Assembly (NCBI GenBank): GCA_947446285.1 | Contig: CANFGH010000012.1 | Location: 1-47,915 of the forward strand | Length of the DNA: 47,915 nucleotides | DNA from: Chloroflexota bacterium | GTDB lineage: Bacteria > Chloroflexota > UBA11872 > UBA12225 | Direction of reading: 5' to 3' | Shown: piece after piece, positions 8,982 through 17,706 of the stretch | Numbering within the stretch: position 1 is the first letter of the stretch | How the letters are laid out: each line of letters opens with the position of its first letter | Translations under genes and position numbers: made by a program | The notes under the pieces: generated by a model | Seen by the model: the letters and a program-made list of their open reading frames with translations, nothing else | Databases searched by the model: none | Told to the model about the DNA's origin: nothing

Positions 8982-10004
8982 ATGGTTCTGAGCCGCACGG
9001 CCGACAACCTGTTCTGGATGGCACGATACATTGAGCGGGCCGAGAGCATGGCTCGTGACGTCGGGCGCCGGATGGCAAGCCTCCTTCCTGACCCTGTGGG
9101 AGCAGCATCCGAGTGGGCTTCAACGATCGAAGCTGCCGGACGCGAAGCCTCGTTCCAGGCGCGGTTTGACGTGGCCAATGAGGCAAGCGTGATCAGGCAT
9201 CTCGTGCGCTACGCCAACAATCCTTCATCCATCGTGGCATCGCTCGGCACTGTGCGTTCAAATGCCCGCGCGGTTCGAACCGCCCTGTCAGCGGATGTCT
9301 GGGACGCCGTCAACAGCCCGTGGCTCGAAACCCAGGCCCTTCGCGACGAGGATTTCACGACGGAGGGGCTGCCCCGGATCCTTGACTGGGTCAAGGAACG
9401 GTCCCAACGTTTTGGCGGTGCGGTGGCGAACACGATGCTGCGCCGTGACGCCTACTGGTGGGTGCGATTGCGAACCTTACTGGAACGCGCTGAGAACACT
9501 GCACGGCTTGTCGACGTGAAGTACCACGTGCTGCTTCCTCGAGCGGAGGGAGTCGGCGGCCTCCATGACGATTTCCAGTGGGCAACTGTCTTGCGTGCCG
9601 TCTCGGCGTTGCGCGCCGAACACTGGGTATATCACGACAGGCTGGATGCCTTGCGAGTTGCAGAACTGCTTATCCTCCGTTCCGAGATGCCTCGATCACT
9701 GCGGAGTTGCACATCGCAGGCACGCTACTACCTCTGGCGCATCCGCGACGGATCGCCCGGGACCACATCAACTGCATTCATAGATGACACGGCAGACATG
9801 GCGGCTGACGATATTTCGGTAACCCCTTTCGCAGGATCCGGGTCCCATCAGAGCCCATCGGTGGCAATGGCATTGGCGCTCGAGGAATCGCTTCAGCGCA
9901 CGACGGTGGAGGAAATCTTTGCCGAAGCCCTTCACGAGTACCTCACCGAATTTACCTCCGCCACGAACGAGATTGGATTTGAGATTCGACGGGAGTATTT
10001 GTAG
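8982..10004 (+). CDS. Alpha-E domain protein
   Basis: 340 residues from the ATG at 8982 (MVLSRTADNLFWMARYIERAE), the standard opening of the alpha-E family. The protein is almost wholly alpha-helical, with repeated motifs such as AYWWVRLRTLLERAENTARLVD and the family's late ALHEYLTEF stretch. In many bacteria alpha-E genes lie between a circularly permuted ATP-grasp gene and a transglutaminase-like protease gene, and are thought to act with them in a peptide-tagging or cell-wall-associated system of unsettled function. Here both neighbours are broken while this gene is open throughout. It may therefore be newly orphaned or itself non-functional. An upstream in-frame extension to 8742 overlaps the ATP-grasp gene and is not part of the family. 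Confidence 0.85.
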   Translation: MVLSRTADNLFWMARYIERAESMARDVGRRMASLLPDPVGAASEWASTIEAAGREASFQARFDVANEASVIRHLVRYANNPSSIVASLGTVRSNARAVRTALSADVWDAVNSPWLETQALRDEDFTTEGLPRILDWVKERSQRFGGAVANTMLRRDAYWWVRLRTLLERAENTARLVDVKYHVLLPRAEGVGGLHDDFQWATVLRAVSALRAEHWVYHDRLDALRVAELLILRSEMPRSLRSCTSQARYYLWRIRDGSPGTTSTAFIDDTADMAADDISVTPFAGSGSHQSPSVAMALALEESLQRTTVEEIFAEALHEYLTEFTSATNEIGFEIRREYL

Positions 10005-10121
10005 GTATCCCCATCACGCCACACGCATCCTATGCCTGCGTCGCCGGAACACGGCGTTCACAGACGAGAACTGCGACCCCGACAAGACGTGTTCACCCAA
10101 GGAAAGCGACTGACCATCCCG

Positions 10122-11042
10122 ATGCGCCTGGCGATCCGTCACCTCACTTCGAACACCTACGACACGCAGGCGCTGTCCCCGTCACAGATAATCCGGCTGT
10201 CGCCCCGGATTGGCGGTGGGCAGAGCGTCGAGACGTGGTCAGTCGAAGCCTTTGCGACGGTTGATCCGACGTCAGCTCCGGTCGTGGTCCGGCTCCTTCA
10301 ATGCGCCGATGGGCACCAAAAACGGACCCACCTGCTGAGCATCGCACGCACGCACACGAGTTCATCGATCCTTGCTCTTGGGGCCGTACAGACGATGCCA
10401 TCTGTTGGCATCGTTGGTTTCGATGACACCGATCTTCCACTGGCTTTCTGGCTCAAGCAGACCCCGCAGACTGAAGCGGGACCACCCGTGCGCGAATGGA
10501 CGACGTCAGCCTGGGTCGGTCATAGGACTGGTCCGGACGGCAGCGCTGATCTTGGGGCGGTCCATGGTCTCATGAATGAAGTGCGGCGCCGGGTCGACTA
10601 TGTGATTGGTGCGACTTCGGTGACGACAACTGCTGATGAGGCAGTCATCCGGGGGGGCGGGCGTGTGCCAGGACCATGCGCACGTAGTTATCGCCGTCGC
10701 TCGATTACTCAGAATCCCTGCACGGTGCCGCGGCTACCTTTGGCCGGGCCATCACGAAGTGGCTACTGCAAGCCACGCGTGGGCCGAAGCGTGGGTCACC
10801 AACTTGGGATGGGTGGGATTTGATCCCGCGAATAATGTGTGCCCAACCGAGGCGTATGTACGCGTCTCGGTGGGACCGGGTTACTTCGATGCCTCACCCA
10901 GTCCGAGGGGTCCGCCGGACCGGTAAACGAAGAAATGACCGTAACTGTCCACGTGGATCCGATTGAAGCAGACATTGGTGTGCTTTCGCTTGCAGCCTAC
11001 TTACGAAAAATCGGCGGTCATGCGTGGTCAGGTCAACAGTAG
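10122..11042 (+). pseudogene. Transglutaminase-like cysteine protease of the alpha-E cluster, broken by three +1 frameshifts
   Basis: Starts at MRLAIRHLTSNTYDTQALSP, typical of bacterial transglutaminase-like proteins with an N-terminal beta domain. The frame holds to about TTTADEAVI. A run of seven G (10651-10657) then has one base too many, and the catalytic part continues in the next frame as GVCQDHAHVVIAVA (catalytic Cys), ATASHAWAEAW (His) and GFDPANNVCP (Asp). Two further single-A excesses, near 10900 and 10925-10927, are needed to read DASP-VRGVRRTG-NEEMTVTVHVD to the stop at 11042. The catalytic triad survives across the pieces, so the damage looks recent. The alternative is sequencing error in this stretch. 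It is convergent with purN, whose stop is eight bases away. Confidence 0.75.
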
Positions 11043-11050
11043 GAGCGGTG

Positions 11051-11734
11051 TCACCGGGATGACAGCGCAACCTCACGTTCGTCGTTAACCGACGGTAGGT
11101 CACATAGCTTTGCGACGACCGACACCAGAAGAAGCCGCTCGGCCGAGTGCATGCGGTTGGCAAAGGTTTCAAGAGTGTCGCCGTGGGCGAACGGGACGCG
11201 AACCTGCCCCAGGACCGGTCCCGCGTCGACGCCTTCATCGGGAACCAAGTGCACCATCGCGCCACTGTGCGTGCGCGTACCCACTTGCCACTCCGCGAAC
11301 GCACGGCTGATTGCATCAGTCCCCGGAATGTCACCAGGCAGTGCCGGATGCAGGTTGATCACCTTTCCGGGGTACGCTCCCAGAAACTCCATCGACAAGA
11401 TCCGCATGTATCCGGCAAGGACCACCCAGTCGGGTTTGAACCCGTCAACCGCATGTCGCAGTCGACGGTCGTGGTCCTCACGGGCCTCACCGATCCGCGC
11501 AGAAACAACGCGGGTGGCGATGCCAGCCTGTTTGGCACGGACCAACCCATAGGCATCGTTCCGGTTGGATACAACTCCCGAAATGCTCGCATCAATGTGC
11601 AAGTGCTGGTGGTCCGCGGAAGCCATTGAAGGGGAAAACCAGTCACCAGTTGCGTCGATCAGTGCCTGCAGGTTTGTTCCAGACCCTGAGATCAGCACAA
11701 CCAGCGACGATCTCTCGCGTGCGCGGCCGGTCAC
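11051..11734 (-). CDS. purN: Phosphoribosylglycinamide formyltransferase
   Basis: 227 residues from a GTG at 11734, one base after the purDM stop. An ATG at 11767 inside purDM is a longer alternative. PurN transfers a formyl group from 10-formyl-tetrahydrofolate to GAR in step 3 of purine synthesis. Visible marks are VVLISGSGTNLQAL (phosphate-binding start), ADWV-like DWVVLAGYMRIL, INLHPALPGDIPG with N127 and H129 matching the catalytic Asn and His, and DEGVDAGPV with the catalytic Asp at 170. It is the last gene of the operon running from 20684. It is spaced so closely to purDM that translational coupling is likely. Confidence 0.93.
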   Translation of the reverse strand: MTGRARERSSLVVLISGSGTNLQALIDATGDWFSPSMASADHQHLHIDASISGVVSNRNDAYGLVRAKQAGIATRVVSARIGEAREDHDRRLRHAVDGFKPDWVVLAGYMRILSMEFLGAYPGKVINLHPALPGDIPGTDAISRAFAEWQVGTRTHSGAMVHLVPDEGVDAGPVLGQVRVPFAHGDTLETFANRMHSAERLLLVSVVAKLCDLPSVNDEREVALSSR

Positions 11735-11735
11735 T

Positions 11736-14039
11736 CTAACGCCCCACAAGTCTGACGCAAGGTGCATGACCGTCAGATGGCACGAGTTCGCCGATGATCC
11801 ATGAATTTTCACCGAGCTTCTCACGGATGGCAGACGCGTCCTCCCGTGCCACCACAAGAACCATGCCAATACCCATGTTCAAAGCACGATGCAACTCCGT
11901 CGGGTCCATCGTGGTCAGTTCGGCGACGAGACTGAAGAGCGCAGGCACCGGCCAACTTCCGAGCCTGATGGTGGCGTCCAACCCCTGAGGCAGTACCCGC
12001 GGCACATTCTCCACCAGGCCCCCGCCGGTGACATGCACAAGGGCCTTGAGCCTGGGATCTCGCAGGATTGGCCCAAGCACTGGCAAGTAACTACGATGGG
12101 GTTCGAGGAGGGCGTCAGCGAGCGATCGCTCGAGACGCCCGTATGCGTGATCAAGTGACGCCCATGCAAATACCCGCCTGAGAAGTGAATAGCCATTGGT
12201 ATGGGGACCGTTCGACGCCAAGCCAACAAGCACGTCTCCAACGCTGACGGTCGGTCGCGGAAGGAGGTCATCACGTTCGACAACGCCTACCAGAGTCCCA
12301 GCGATATCGAACGCCCCAGGCGCGTACACCCCCGGCATCTCGGCCGTCTCGCCACCGAGGATCACGCATCCGGAAACCCGGCACGCTTCCGACATGCCGT
12401 CGACAATCTCGGCGACACGCGATGCATCGAGCCGAGATGACGCCACGTAATCCAGAAAGAAGAGCGGTCGTGCACCTTGGACAAGGACATCGTTGATGCA
12501 ATGGTTCACGATGTCCATACCGGTACCTCGGACACGTCCGAGCCTCGCGGCGAGTTCGACTTTCGTGCCGACGCCATCAGTTGAAGCGACGAGCACTGGG
12601 TGGTCGAACTCCTTGAGGAATGACACATCCATGGCGCCGCCGAACGACCCTACCCCGCGCAAAACCCGGTGGTTGGTTGTAGACGCCACGCTCGACTCGA
12701 GGAGAGACACCGCCCGGTTTCCCTCCTCGATATCCACCCCAGCCGCCTTGTATGACGCAACGGCCAGTCCCGGCGCCCGCCACGCAATGTCGCGACGGTA
12801 GTGTGACCCCGCAAGGCGAACCCCGGAGGCAGCTTGGTACGCATGGTCACGTGCTTCCGCAAGATCCGCACCCATGCCAACGACGGTAACGACCCGTCCT
12901 CCATTGGCGACAAGCACGCCATCGACCATTTCAGTTGCGCCGTGAAAGAGGTGCGCACCATCAAGAGGTGCACCCAACGTGACCACCGCCCTTGAGGACG
13001 TGGGAACCAATTCGCCAGGATATCCCGCTGACGCCACCACCACGCCGACAGCTGAACTTGTGCGTAGTCGGATCGGAACCGTTTCCAGTGCACCGGCGAG
13101 GCAAGCTTCCACCACTTCAATCAAGTCGGTATCGAGAAGTGAGAGCAGGACTTGCGCTTCGGGATCACCAAACCGGCAATTCCATTCAAGCAGGCGCGGT
13201 CCATTTGCGGTCCACATCAGCCCGGCGTATAGCATTCCTACATAGAGGGTGCCCTGCGACGCAGCATCGGCCACGATGGGATCAATGAATGTCCGGCACA
13301 GCGCAGCGACATCGGCTGACGGGTTCGCCGGCGCATACGCACCCATTCCGCCAGTGTTCGGTCCCTGGTCTCCATCGTGCACACGTTTGTGATCTTGCGC
13401 CAGAGGGAGCGCCCGGGCGGTCCGCCCATCGCAGAAGGCAATCAGCGAGTACTCGGGCCCGGAAAGGCGTTCCTCAATGACTATTTCACCATGTGTCAAA
13501 GCATCATGCACCGCAACGACAACCGATGGATAATCATCCGGCAGACTGACGCCCTTGCCAGCGGCGAGGCCGGATTGCTTCACAACAACGGACACGCCCA
13601 CCCGTCTGACCCACTCGAGCGCCGCATCTTCATCGCCGGGCGCGAACACCGCATGCCGAGGCTGAGGTATCCCGAGACGGGTCGCAAGTCGCCTCGCGTG
13701 GGCCTTGGACGCCTCGATACGCGCGAGGCTTGCCGTTGGCCCAAACGCTTGGACGCCGGCACGCGTCAGGGCATCAACCACCCCGGCCTCGAGGGAAACT
13801 TCCGGCCCAATAATCGCAAGGTCGACACCTTCCCGGACCGCGAGGTCGACAAGCCCTGCGATATCACTTGAAGCAACCCCAAACCGCTCTCCGGGTGTCC
13901 CGCCATTTCCAGGAGTGACCAGAAGGCGGCTGACCCGCGGCGATCGCGCTACCGCCTCGGCGATGGCGTGTTCGCGGCCACCGGAGCCGACGACAAGTAC
14001 GACGCGCCCGTTGCCGGGCTTTGCCGTGATCGTTGTCAT
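11736..14039 (-). CDS. purDM: Bifunctional GAR synthetase / AIR synthetase (PurD-PurM fusion)
   Basis: 767 residues with two complete enzymes in one frame. Residues 1 to about 425 are PurD (ATP-grasp), which joins phosphoribosylamine and glycine. Its marks are VLVVGSGGREHAIAEA, VVVKQSGLAAGKGV, QGPNTGGMGAYAP and LEWNCRFGDPEAQ. From about residue 428 (ASYKAAGVDIEEGNRAV) the sequence is PurM, which closes FGAM to AIR, with VASTDGVGTKVELA, CINDVLVQGARPLFFLDY, GGETAEMPGVY and GLASNGPHTNGYSL. No linker beyond a few residues is visible. The start ATG overlaps the purF stop by four bases (ATGA). PurD-PurM fusions are standard in eukaryotes but uncommon in bacteria. No frameshift or sequencing scar is evident at the junction. 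Confidence 0.95.
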   Translation of the reverse strand: MTTITAKPGNGRVVLVVGSGGREHAIAEAVARSPRVSRLLVTPGNGGTPGERFGVASSDIAGLVDLAVREGVDLAIIGPEVSLEAGVVDALTRAGVQAFGPTASLARIEASKAHARRLATRLGIPQPRHAVFAPGDEDAALEWVRRVGVSVVVKQSGLAAGKGVSLPDDYPSVVVAVHDALTHGEIVIEERLSGPEYSLIAFCDGRTARALPLAQDHKRVHDGDQGPNTGGMGAYAPANPSADVAALCRTFIDPIVADAASQGTLYVGMLYAGLMWTANGPRLLEWNCRFGDPEAQVLLSLLDTDLIEVVEACLAGALETVPIRLRTSSAVGVVVASAGYPGELVPTSSRAVVTLGAPLDGAHLFHGATEMVDGVLVANGGRVVTVVGMGADLAEARDHAYQAASGVRLAGSHYRRDIAWRAPGLAVASYKAAGVDIEEGNRAVSLLESSVASTTNHRVLRGVGSFGGAMDVSFLKEFDHPVLVASTDGVGTKVELAARLGRVRGTGMDIVNHCINDVLVQGARPLFFLDYVASSRLDASRVAEIVDGMSEACRVSGCVILGGETAEMPGVYAPGAFDIAGTLVGVVERDDLLPRPTVSVGDVLVGLASNGPHTNGYSLLRRVFAWASLDHAYGRLERSLADALLEPHRSYLPVLGPILRDPRLKALVHVTGGGLVENVPRVLPQGLDATIRLGSWPVPALFSLVAELTTMDPTELHRALNMGIGMVLVVAREDASAIREKLGENSWIIGELVPSDGHAPCVRLVGR

Positions 14040-15490
14040 CCCGGCACCGCACCAAGGACGCGTTCAAAGGAATCCTTTCGACGTGGCGCGCCCGCCGCGA
14101 CCGGATACGCGCCAGTGAAGCATGCGTTGCAATAGCCGCCGTCACGCCCGACCGCGCGCATCATGCCCTCGAGCGATAGGAAACCCAGTGTGTCAGCCTT
14201 GACTACATCACGAAGTTCGTCAAGCGTGAGATGCGCTGCAATCAGGTCGTCGTCATGTCCCATGTCGACCCCAAAGTGGCACGCGTGGCGGATGGGCGGA
14301 CAAGTAATGCGGAGGTGCACTTCGGTTGCGCCCGCATCTCGCAAGAGCTGCACGAGCGGTCCAGCAGTGGTCCCCCGAACAAGGGAATCGTCAATAAGCA
14401 CGACACGCTTGCCCGCGAGATTTTCGGTAAGCGCATTGAACTTCATCGCCACGCCTCGTTTCCGCATCACCGGAGTTGGTTCGATGAAGGTCCGTCCGAT
14501 GTACCGGTTCTTGATCAGCCCGTCGTTGTAAGGGATTCCACTTTGGCGCGCGTATCCGACGGCTGCGGGGATTGAAGAGTCCGGAACTGGAACCACGACA
14601 TCCGCAACAACGGAAGCTTCCCGTGCCAATTCCTCACCAAGGCGCTGGCGTACGCCATGCACACTGAGACCGTCCCAGACCGAATCCGGCCGCGAGAAAT
14701 AGACGAACTCAAAGGTGCACCTGGCTGGTGTCACCGCCGGAACCAATGCTTGGCGTCGCCGAACGGTATCGCCCTGGATGGTGACAATTTCTCCTGGCAA
14801 GACCTCGCTGATTTCACGACACCCGAGCGTGGACAGCGCGCAGGTCTCTGACGCCACCACATAGCCACCGTCTGCAAGGCGACCGACTGACAACGGTCGG
14901 AACCCCCACGGGTCACGCGCTGCAATCACCCGATTCTCGACCAGAAGCACCACCGAATACGCGCCAGTCCACGCCGGCATCGTTCGTGCAACCCGGTCTT
15001 CCCAGGTTGGACCACCTGCAGACGCCAGCATCAGGGTCATGACTTCGGTGTCTGACGATGCGGTCAGGCCGAACCCACGGGTCAGAAGTTCCGTGCGCAG
15101 TTCGCCGGCGTTGACGAGGTTGCCGTTATGCGCGACAGCCAATGGCCCATGGACCGTCTCTACAAGGAAGGGTTGCGCGTTTCGTGTCCCGACCCCACCG
15201 GTCGTGGAGTACCGCGTGTGGCCGATCCCGTTCATGCCCTGGAGTGGCGACATTGCGGCGGGGGTGAATACCTGACCGACCAGCCCGTCGGCCTTATGCA
15301 ATCGCGCTTGCACGCCGTCCGAGACCGCAATACCGGCAGCTTCCTGTCCCCGGTGCTGAAGCGCGAACAGTCCGAAGAAGACGAGTTCCCCGACCTCTTC
15401 GGATGGCGAGGTCACTCCGATGACCCCGCATTCTTCATTCGGACGATCGTCTGTCGGGACGGGCGCACCCGCCGAGAAGCGTCCCGTCAT
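14036..15490 (-). CDS. purF: Amidophosphoribosyltransferase, iron-sulfur type
   Basis: 484 residues. PurF makes phosphoribosylamine from PRPP and glutamine, the first committed step. A 20-residue leader precedes ECGVIG, so the nucleophile Cys21 would be exposed by propeptide removal as in the Bacillus subtilis enzyme. Other marks are LQHRGQEAAGI, the PRPP-binding stretch VVLIDDSLVRGTTAGP, and four cysteines in the positions of the [4Fe-4S] ligands (ARCTFEFVYF, IRHACHFGVDM, YCNACFTGAYP). It thus belongs to the oxygen-sensitive Fe-S class rather than the E. coli class. Start and stop each overlap the neighbouring genes by four bases. Confidence 0.95.
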   Translation of the reverse strand: MTGRFSAGAPVPTDDRPNEECGVIGVTSPSEEVGELVFFGLFALQHRGQEAAGIAVSDGVQARLHKADGLVGQVFTPAAMSPLQGMNGIGHTRYSTTGGVGTRNAQPFLVETVHGPLAVAHNGNLVNAGELRTELLTRGFGLTASSDTEVMTLMLASAGGPTWEDRVARTMPAWTGAYSVVLLVENRVIAARDPWGFRPLSVGRLADGGYVVASETCALSTLGCREISEVLPGEIVTIQGDTVRRRQALVPAVTPARCTFEFVYFSRPDSVWDGLSVHGVRQRLGEELAREASVVADVVVPVPDSSIPAAVGYARQSGIPYNDGLIKNRYIGRTFIEPTPVMRKRGVAMKFNALTENLAGKRVVLIDDSLVRGTTAGPLVQLLRDAGATEVHLRITCPPIRHACHFGVDMGHDDDLIAAHLTLDELRDVVKADTLGFLSLEGMMRAVGRDGGYCNACFTGAYPVAAGAPRRKDSFERVLGAVPG

Positions 15491-15957
15491 CCGGACACCT
15501 CATGGTCAGCTTCAAGGATCCGTGTGCGCTGCGATGCCTGATACGACTTCACCAAGCCGGCAACTTCGTGATCCGTGACTGCGAATATCTTGGCAGCCAT
15601 CAATGCCGCGTTGAGTGGCTCCAAGACCGTTGCGCATCCGACGCCCGGGGGCATCCTGAGGCTGCTCCACAGATCCACGTGGTCTCCCGGGGGAGGGCAC
15701 GCGATAACCGGAGCGAGGACCGACGGATCGGTGAAGCCCGACAGGGCATTGGATCGTCCAGCAACAGTGATGAACACCTTCGGACGCGGGTCCGCATCGT
15801 AAGCGCGAAGAAGGCCAAGCACATGCTCTGGCGTACGGTGCGCCGACCCAATCCGCACCACTGGCTCAATACCGAAACGACCGCACGCATCGGCAATCCG
15901 GTCGGAGTGTTCCCGGTCGGCCGGCGAACCCATGAGGATCACGACGAGCGGTTTCAT
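15487..15957 (-). CDS. purE: AIR carboxylase, class II (animal-type) PurE
   Basis: 156 residues. VVILMGSPADREHSDRI opens the Rossmann-like core, and GSAHRTPE (His40) is the catalytic loop. The remainder departs from the ordinary bacterial class I N5-CAIR mutase. AGRSN (66-70), ACPPP (86-90), DLWSSLRMPPGVGCATVLEP (95-114) and the AAKIF stretch resemble the AIR carboxylase domain of animal PAICS. Class II enzymes carboxylate AIR with CO2 directly and need no PurK, and no purK is present in the cluster. The gene overlaps purC and purF by four bases at each end. The class assignment is from remembered motifs, not an alignment. Confidence 0.9.
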   Translation of the reverse strand: MKPLVVILMGSPADREHSDRIADACGRFGIEPVVRIGSAHRTPEHVLGLLRAYDADPRPKVFITVAGRSNALSGFTDPSVLAPVIACPPPGDHVDLWSSLRMPPGVGCATVLEPLNAALMAAKIFAVTDHEVAGLVKSYQASQRTRILEADHEVSG

Positions 15958-16985
15958 TCCTGCACACTCCTAGACTGACTGCTTAGCAATCCCTCGCGAT
16001 TGAGCGCTGCCATCACGCGCTCCTCGACTGGGTAGGAACCGGCTACGAACGTGGTGCCAGTGATCCGTTCATACGCCGCGATGTACCGGTTCGTGGTTGC
16101 GTCTAGCACGTCGTGGCCAAGGACCGGGGGCGCTCCGTTGCCACGGTACCCCAACGCATCCAATGCAAGCCTGACCGGTTCCTTGTCGAGACTTTCGGGT
16201 TCCATGCCCCGCCCAACCCTGTCTTCGTACGACGAGACTTCCCAGTAGCGCGACGAGTCTGGGGTGTGCAATTCATCAATCAGCAGGAGAGATCCATCAG
16301 GCGCGATGCCAAACTCATACTTCGTGTCAGCAAGGATTAACCCTGCACTGTCCGCAATCCGTTGCCCGAAGGCGAACAATGCCAGCGCTACCATCTGCAT
16401 CTGGGTCCAGATTGCTGACCCAACCAATCCCCGCTCAACCACCTCGGCGCTCGTGAGTGGTTCGTCGTGTGCGCCAGCTTCCCCCTTCGTGGTAGGCGTG
16501 ATGATGGCCGTGGGCAGGCGCGTATTCTTGCGCAGTCCATCCGGGAACGCATGCCCGTAAATGACCCTTGCGCCATCATCGTATTGACGCCATAGCGAAG
16601 TAGATGTGTTGCCCGTGATCACACCTCGGACGACTACCTCTACTGGCAGTGGTCGCGCCTCAAGGCCTACGGTGGCGTTCGGATCCGGGACAGAAACCAC
16701 ATGATTGGCGACAATCCCTCGAGTGTGATCAAACCACCAGGCTGCCAATTGATTGAGTATCTGACCCTTATACGGCACTACGGCAACTACGCGATCAAAT
16801 GCGGACAACCGGTCCGTCGTCACGAACAAGCGAAGGCCATCGGGAAGTGCGTATGAAACCCGAACCTTGCCCACCCTCCGTCCAGGCAGCTCAAGGCGGA
16901 TGTCGTCACACCCGAACTCCGGCGTAAGCCCTGCCGGATGTCGTGAAAGTTCTGTAATCGGTGGTGACGATTCAGCGTCCGGCAT
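15954..16985 (-). CDS. purC: SAICAR synthetase, long form
   Basis: 343 residues from the ATG at 16985, which has GGAG six bases upstream and overlaps the purQ stop by 14 bases. PurC condenses CAIR with aspartate using ATP. Marks include GKVRVSYALPDGLRLFVTTD, RLSAFDRVVAVVPYKGQILNQ, EVVVRGVITGNTSTSLW, LADTKYEFG and IDELHTPDSSRYW. It is longer than the about 237-residue E. coli enzyme and closer to the yeast ADE1 type, with an insertion in the middle (TKGEAGAHDEPLTSAEV). Immediate overlap with purE gives the same pair that is fused in animal PAICS. Confidence 0.94.
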   Translation of the reverse strand: MPDAESSPPITELSRHPAGLTPEFGCDDIRLELPGRRVGKVRVSYALPDGLRLFVTTDRLSAFDRVVAVVPYKGQILNQLAAWWFDHTRGIVANHVVSVPDPNATVGLEARPLPVEVVVRGVITGNTSTSLWRQYDDGARVIYGHAFPDGLRKNTRLPTAIITPTTKGEAGAHDEPLTSAEVVERGLVGSAIWTQMQMVALALFAFGQRIADSAGLILADTKYEFGIAPDGSLLLIDELHTPDSSRYWEVSSYEDRVGRGMEPESLDKEPVRLALDALGYRGNGAPPVLGHDVLDATTNRYIAAYERITGTTFVAGSYPVEERVMAALNREGLLSSQSRSVQE

Positions 16986-17706
16986 GGCGCACTCCATTCT
17001 CGAAGATCCGAAGTCCAAGTCCCCCACCAATCCCACGTCGAACGCCAGGATGCTGCCTCGCCACCACGTGGTTCTCTGGATGAGGCATCAGCCCAAGGAT
17101 GAACCCCGTGGCATCAGTCAACCCTGCAATATCGCCTCGCGACCCGTTCGGATTCCGCACGTATCGAAGAGCAACCCGACCGGTTCCCGACAATGACATC
17201 AAGGTCGCATCGTCGCAAACTATGCGACCCTCTCCGTGTGCGACGGGGCATGAAACTTCCCCTTCAAGGCCATCCGTCCATATGCACCGCGTCATCGGGT
17301 CTGGCACAAGGTTGACCCATTCGCAGGTGAATACCCCGTCGGCATTGTGTCCCAGCGCCAATCGGTATCCCTCGCGGGTCCAGATACCCAATCTCACGAG
17401 CGTCTGGAACCCGTTGCAGATGCCGATCAGCGGACGACGTTCGGCAGCTGCGACGGAAAGGTGGTCACCGAGAACGTGATCGAGTTCGGTCGCGAACAGG
17501 CGTCCTGCACCAAGGGCGTCCGCGTAAGAAAATCCTCCGGGTATCACGATCATGTCACAGTCAGACAATCTCGACCGAACGTCGAGCAAAGACGCGACAG
17601 GGATCACGACCGGATTGGCACCGGCCAGTTCAAGCGCCAGACATGCGTCGGGGTCACGATTGGTTCCGGGTGCGGTGAGGACCGCCGCTTCGGGTCGGCG
17701 GCTCAC
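16972..17706 (-). CDS. purQ: FGAM synthase glutaminase subunit
   Basis: 244 residues from a GTG at 17706 that overlaps the purL stop as GTGA; another GTG at 17721 is possible. This class I glutamine amidotransferase supplies ammonia to PurL. The sequence shows AVLTAPGTNRDPDACLAL, the oxyanion region VIPGGFSYADALGAG, the nucleophile elbow GICNGFQ (Cys97) and GLMPHPENHV with the catalytic His and Glu. PurQ as a separate chain goes with the PurS/PurL/PurQ three-part synthase rather than the single large E. coli enzyme. Here the PurS role seems to be carried by the PurL chain (see next gene). Confidence 0.94.
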   Translation of the reverse strand: MSRRPEAAVLTAPGTNRDPDACLALELAGANPVVIPVASLLDVRSRLSDCDMIVIPGGFSYADALGAGRLFATELDHVLGDHLSVAAAERRPLIGICNGFQTLVRLGIWTREGYRLALGHNADGVFTCEWVNLVPDPMTRCIWTDGLEGEVSCPVAHGEGRIVCDDATLMSLSGTGRVALRYVRNPNGSRGDIAGLTDATGFILGLMPHPENHVVARQHPGVRRGIGGGLGLRIFENGVRHAGR

